64,000 nt of DNA from CALIZF01 sp046292445. GTDB lineage: Bacteria; Pseudomonadota; Alphaproteobacteria; Rhodobacterales; Rhodobacteraceae. Each line of letters begins with the position of its first letter. The stretch's first letter is position 1. The translations under genes and the position numbers were made by a program. The stretch spans positions 1-64,000 of the forward strand of contig JBKBQT010000009.1 of NCBI GenBank assembly GCA_046292445.1. Direction: 5' to 3'. The notes beneath the pieces are model-generated. The model did no database searches. It worked only from the letters and a program-made list of their open reading frames with translations, and was not told the origin of the DNA. Shown here in pieces: positions 60,666-64,000 of this stretch.

Positions 60666-62311
60666 CGGCGCAGGGCCGGATCGACCGGGCCGGTCGGCTG
60701 ACCACCGGGCGGATGCTAGCCGAGGCGGCAGAGACCTGGCCCGATCGCCCGGCCCTCGTGCTCGACGGCGAGCGGCTGACCTGGGCCGGCCTCTACGCTG
60801 AGGCGCGGCTCTGGGCGCGGGGCCTTGTGGCGATGGGGCTGGGGCAGGGGGCGCATGTCGGCATCCTGATGCCGAATGCGGTGGACCATGTGCGCCTTGT
60901 CTACGCCGCCGGGATGATCGGGGCGACGGCCGTGACGCTCAACGCCCGGTTCGGCGATGCGGAACTGGCGCATGTGGTTGGCCATTCGGATTCGGATGTG
61001 CTGTTCATTGGCGGGCACGCCTTGCCGCATGTGGATTTCCGCGCCGCCCTTGTGCGAGTGCTGCCCGAGCTGGCAGGCTGGGACGGCGGGCCGCTCGCGT
61101 TGCCCGGAGCGCCGCGGTTGCGCCGGATCGTCAACCTCGCCGATCCGCGCGAGGCCGTCTGGCCGACGCGGGACGCCTTTCTGGCCGGCGCGGGTTCCGT
61201 GCCGGATGCGGCGCTCGATGCGCTGCCCGCCGACCCTGATGCGCCGGCGCTGATGATGTATTCCTCGGGCACGACGGCGCGGCCCAAGGCCTGCCTGCTG
61301 CCCCATGCCGCGTTGAACAGGATCGGCGCGGCCTTCGCGGCGCGCTTTGGCCTCGGCCCCGACGACCGGATCATGAACCCGCTGCCGTTCTTTCATCTGT
61401 CCACGATGCTGCCGATGGCGGCCTGCCGGGCCTCGGGCGCGGCGCAGCTTTGCACCCTGCGGTTCGACGCCGGCGCGACGCTGGCGACGATGGAGGGCGA
61501 GCGGGCGACATTCGGCTATCTGTCCTTCCCGGCGATCGTCAACCAGGTGCTGGCCCATGACAGCTTTGCCCGGCGCGACCTGTCGGCGCTGCGTTTCCTC
61601 CATGTCGTCGGCCCCGCCGACCTCATGCGCCGCTACGCCGCCGCCCTGCCGCAGGCGCGCTATGTCAACGCCTACGGGCTTACCGAGGCGACCGGGGTGC
61701 CGGTCTGGACCGACCCCGCCGATCCCGCCGAGGATGCGCCGGCTTTCAGCGGGCGCCCCTTGCCCGGCCTCGCCGTCAAGGCGGTGGACCCCGAGACGGG
61801 CGCGGACCTTCCACCCGGCGCGCGGGGCGAGTTGTGCATCCGGGGGTGGAGCGTCTTTGGCGGCTACTACAAGGACGCGGCCGGCACGGCGGCCGTGATC
61901 GGGCCCGACGGCTGGCTGCGCACCGGCGATCTCGGGCGCGTCGATGCGGCGGGGCAGGTGGTCTATTCCGGGCGCCTCAAGGACATGCTCAAGGTCGGCG
62001 GCGAGAATGTCGCGGCGCTCGAGATCGAGACGCATCTGAGCGCCCATCCCGCCATCGCGGTTGCGCAGGTCATCGGGGTCGAGGATGCGCAGTATGGCGA
62101 GGTGGCGGCGGCCTTTGTCGAACTGGTGCCGGGCGCTTCGATGACTGCGCAGGACGTCGTGCGCCACTGCGCGGGGCGTCTCGCGCGCTTCAAGGTGCCG
62201 CATTACGTGCGCTTCGTGCAGGACTGGCCGATGAGCGCGACCAAGATCCAGAAGTTCCGCCTGCCGCGGGACTTCGTGCCGGCCGAGCGGATCGACCCGC
62301 GCGCGCTCTAG
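60650..62311 (+). CDS. Acyl-CoA ligase (AMP-forming), third copy
   Basis: 553 residues. MMYSSGTTARPKACLLPH is the P-loop, YGLTEATG the A5 motif, GWLRTGDLG the A7 motif, GRLKDMLKVGGENVAALEIE the A8 hinge, and WPMSATKIQKFRL carries the catalytic lysine. The last segments are almost identical to those of the ligase at 50.7 kb, so the two are paralogues. Its TAG stop interlocks with the TAG of the opposing SDR gene. Confidence 0.92.
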   Translation: MGAGLTAQGRIDRAGRLTTGRMLAEAAETWPDRPALVLDGERLTWAGLYAEARLWARGLVAMGLGQGAHVGILMPNAVDHVRLVYAAGMIGATAVTLNARFGDAELAHVVGHSDSDVLFIGGHALPHVDFRAALVRVLPELAGWDGGPLALPGAPRLRRIVNLADPREAVWPTRDAFLAGAGSVPDAALDALPADPDAPALMMYSSGTTARPKACLLPHAALNRIGAAFAARFGLGPDDRIMNPLPFFHLSTMLPMAACRASGAAQLCTLRFDAGATLATMEGERATFGYLSFPAIVNQVLAHDSFARRDLSALRFLHVVGPADLMRRYAAALPQARYVNAYGLTEATGVPVWTDPADPAEDAPAFSGRPLPGLAVKAVDPETGADLPPGARGELCIRGWSVFGGYYKDAAGTAAVIGPDGWLRTGDLGRVDAAGQVVYSGRLKDMLKVGGENVAALEIETHLSAHPAIAVAQVIGVEDAQYGEVAAAFVELVPGASMTAQDVVRHCAGRLARFKVPHYVRFVQDWPMSATKIQKFRLPRDFVPAERIDPRAL

Positions 62312-63099
62312 TCCCCCGCCCTCGCGGCGCGGGCGGCTGCCCGCACCTCGGCGTTCGTCGGGTTGCGGCGCAGCGTCAGGCCGCCGTTCACCTGGATCAC
62401 CGATCCGGTGACGAAACATCCGTCCGAGCAGAGCCAAGTGATCGCCTCGGCCGTGTCGGCGAGCGTTCCGACCCGCCCCAGCGGCACCTCGCGGGCAAAG
62501 GCGCCGACCACCGCCGGGTTCGCCGCCGCGCGCGCCGTCATGGGCGAGGCCGTGAAGCCCGGCGCCACGCTGTTGGCCCGGATACCCCGCGCACCGAATT
62601 CGTTGGCGATGCAGCGGATCACATGATCGGTGCCCGCCTTGGTCCCCATGTAGGCGGCATGATCCTCCATCATGATCGTCGCCGTGGCGGAGGAAACCTG
62701 CACGATGGCCCCGCCATCGGCCATTACCCGGAGCGCCGCCTGGCAAAACTGGAACGGCCCGATGAACTGGAGCGCGGCCATCCGTTCAAGCTCGTCCCGC
62801 GTCGTTTCGAGAAAGGGCTTGAGCAGCCCCCACCCCGTCGCGTTCACCGCGAGGTCGAGCCCGCCGAAGGCCGCCACTGCCGCCTCGGCCATGCGGCCGA
62901 GGTCGCCCTCGTCGGTGATGTCGCACAGACACCATTCCCCGCCGATCTCGGCTGCGAGCGCGGCAAGGGGCGCCGCGTGCCGCCCGGCGACGAGAACCCG
63001 CGCCCCTTCCGCCGCGAACTGCCGCGCCGTCACCTGCCCGAGATTGCCCGGACCGGCAGCGCCGAGGATGACTGCCCGCTTGCCTTCGAGCCTGCGCAT
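62308..63099 (-). CDS. SDR-family oxidoreductase
   Basis: 263 residues; the ATG at 63099 has GGAGG five bases upstream, better than the ATG at 63111. The cofactor loop is LGAAGPGNLGQ, longer than the classical TGxxxGxG; NATGWG replaces NNAG; catalytic AAYMGTKAG (Tyr-x3-Lys) and VNGGLTLRRNP at the end. Substrate unknown. Convergent with the third ligase, divergent from the GntR gene. Confidence 0.88.
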   Translation of the reverse strand: MRRLEGKRAVILGAAGPGNLGQVTARQFAAEGARVLVAGRHAAPLAALAAEIGGEWCLCDITDEGDLGRMAEAAVAAFGGLDLAVNATGWGLLKPFLETTRDELERMAALQFIGPFQFCQAALRVMADGGAIVQVSSATATIMMEDHAAYMGTKAGTDHVIRCIANEFGARGIRANSVAPGFTASPMTARAAANPAVVGAFAREVPLGRVGTLADTAEAITWLCSDGCFVTGSVIQVNGGLTLRRNPTNAEVRAAARAARAGD

Positions 63100-63137
63100 C
63101 GCGCCCTCCATACCGCCGCGCGATGATTCGCGACATC

Positions 63138-63169
63138 TTGTATGTTGAGCAATGCCGAACGAAATACAA
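63138..63169. promoter_or_regulatory. Inverted repeat TTGTAT-N20-ATACAA
   Basis: In the 239-bp divergent region between the last SDR and the GntR regulator: TTGTAT at 63138-63143 and ATACAA at 63164-63169. It looks like a split version of the GTATAC sites and could serve autoregulation. Confidence 0.4.
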
Positions 63170-63338
63170 AACACAGAACCAATCCGCGGTTGATTCGGCC
63201 GTCCCGCACATGCATCTTCTCCAGCCGGACACCCCCTTTGGTCGAAGCCATTGGTATTCGCATGGAAGGGCGGGTAACCTGAGTGATAAGCATTCGTGTG
63301 CGGGGCGGCAGCGCATCCGCCCGCCCAAGGAGCGCAGC

Positions 63339-64000
63339 ATGTCGAAGACGACCGGATTGACCCATGCCGAAACGGTGCGCCTGTCGCTCGAGCGTGACAT
63401 CTTTTCGGGAAGCCTGCCCCCCGGGTCGTCGCTCGACGAAGAGGCGCTGGCGCAGCGGTTCAACGTCTCGCGCACGCCGGTGCGCGAGGCAATGCTGCAC
63501 CTGATCCAGTCGGGTCTTGTCGAGAAGAAGCCGCGCCAGGGCGCGATCGTCACCCGCATCGACGTGCCCGACATGATCCAGCTTTTCGAGGTGATGTCGG
63601 AGCTTGAGGGGATTTGCGCCAAGTTTGCCGCCCGCCGCATGTCCGACCAGGAACGCGCCGACCTGCGCGCCCTGCACGAGGCGTCCGAGGCCGCGCATCG
63701 GGCCGGCGATCACGAACAGTATTACCTGCTCAGCCGCCGCTTCCACTTGATGGTGATCGCTGGCACGCACAACCAGGAGCTGATCGAGACGACCAACCGG
63801 CTCGGGGTCAAGCTGCTGCCCTATCGCCGGTTCCAGCTTTCCTATCCGGGCCGGTCCGAAAGCAACCTGCGCGACCACGCCGCGATCATGGAGGCGATCT
63901 GCGCGGGCGACTATCAGGCCGCCCGTTCCCTGTTCCAGAAACATACCAACGTGCAGGGCGACGTGCTGGCCGAATACATCGCCATGGGCAACCGCGAGCC
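63339..64000 (+). CDS. GntR-family regulator with FCD domain (runs off the right edge)
   Basis: 220 residues visible. N-terminal winged helix (about 8-73): RDIFSGSLPPGSSLDEEALAQRFNVSRTPVREAMLHLIQSGLVEKKPRQGAIV. The FCD ligand domain follows from about 83 (LFEVMSELEGICAKFAARRM, RRFHLMVIAGTHN, LRDHAAIMEAICAGDYQAARSLFQKH). Only a few residues appear to be missing at the C terminus. As the only regulator gene in the catabolic block, it is the prime candidate to bind the GTATAC sites to its left and respond to a pathway acid or CoA ester. Confidence 0.93.
   Translation, partial: MSKTTGLTHAETVRLSLERDIFSGSLPPGSSLDEEALAQRFNVSRTPVREAMLHLIQSGLVEKKPRQGAIVTRIDVPDMIQLFEVMSELEGICAKFAARRMSDQERADLRALHEASEAAHRAGDHEQYYLLSRRFHLMVIAGTHNQELIETTNRLGVKLLPYRRFQLSYPGRSESNLRDHAAIMEAICAGDYQAARSLFQKHTNVQGDVLAEYIAMGNRE

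Overview
This is a GC-rich (about 70% by eye) window from an alphaproteobacterium, most likely of the Rhodobacteraceae. The evidence is the mix of a cbbR/cbbFPT Calvin-cycle locus, a soxBDAG heterotetrameric sarcosine oxidase beside a gcvTHP glycine cleavage operon with a glycine riboswitch, an NDUFS4-type complex I accessory subunit, a short GltX, and Rhodobacterales-style intergenic sequence after trxC. The genus cannot be fixed from this sequence. Two tRNAs are present, Gly(TCC) and Arg(TCT). I found no CRISPR array, insertion sequence, integrase or phage gene.

Layout, left part (1-35.3 kb, mostly housekeeping): transketolase (cut by the left edge), phosphoribulokinase and fructose-1,6-bisphosphatase, with divergent cbbR; homoserine dehydrogenase; a small lipoprotein; a TetR regulator with a perfect palindromic operator; a three-gene TadE/TadG (pilus-type, von Willebrand A) operon; glutamate dehydrogenase; an unrecognised protein built of about four degenerate 65-residue repeats; soxBDAG; trxC; gcvTHP behind a tandem glycine riboswitch; a MATE exporter and gltX; a zincin-like protein; a Tat-type exported metallo-beta-lactamase-fold protein; mlaFE with alr; a peptidoglycan-binding protein; a YedK/HMCES-type SRAP protein; a thioesterase; the NDUFS4-like protein with a GNAT; and a membrane diguanylate cyclase. 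Sarcosine oxidase makes glycine and a one-carbon unit, and the glycine cleavage system consumes glycine, so the two adjacent operons form a metabolic unit.

Layout, right part (35.3-64 kb, accessory catabolism): first a block with CitE-like lyase, MaoC hydratase, AbrB-family membrane protein, DUF4387, AtuA-like protein and a tripartite tricarboxylate-type transporter (tctA, tctB, and a tctC split by an in-frame TAG). Next come a second MaoC-like protein and an acyl-CoA synthetase. Then comes a dense set of short divergent units: a LivFGMHJ ABC importer with a TIM-barrel protein, acyl-CoA ligases, a Rieske oxygenase with [2Fe-2S] ferredoxin and VOC protein, two crotonase-fold enzymes (one PaaG-like), four SDR enzymes, a ThuA-like protein, a degenerate adenylate-forming protein, and at the right edge a GntR/FCD regulator.

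The most interesting signal is in 45-64 kb. Four successive divergent intergenic regions each carry GTATAC-centred palindromes close to start codons, and a related inverted repeat precedes the GntR gene. I infer one GntR-controlled, CoA-thioester-based degradation regulon with its own ABC importer, substrate unknown (probably a cyclic or aromatic carboxylic acid). I do not recognise it as a described pathway.
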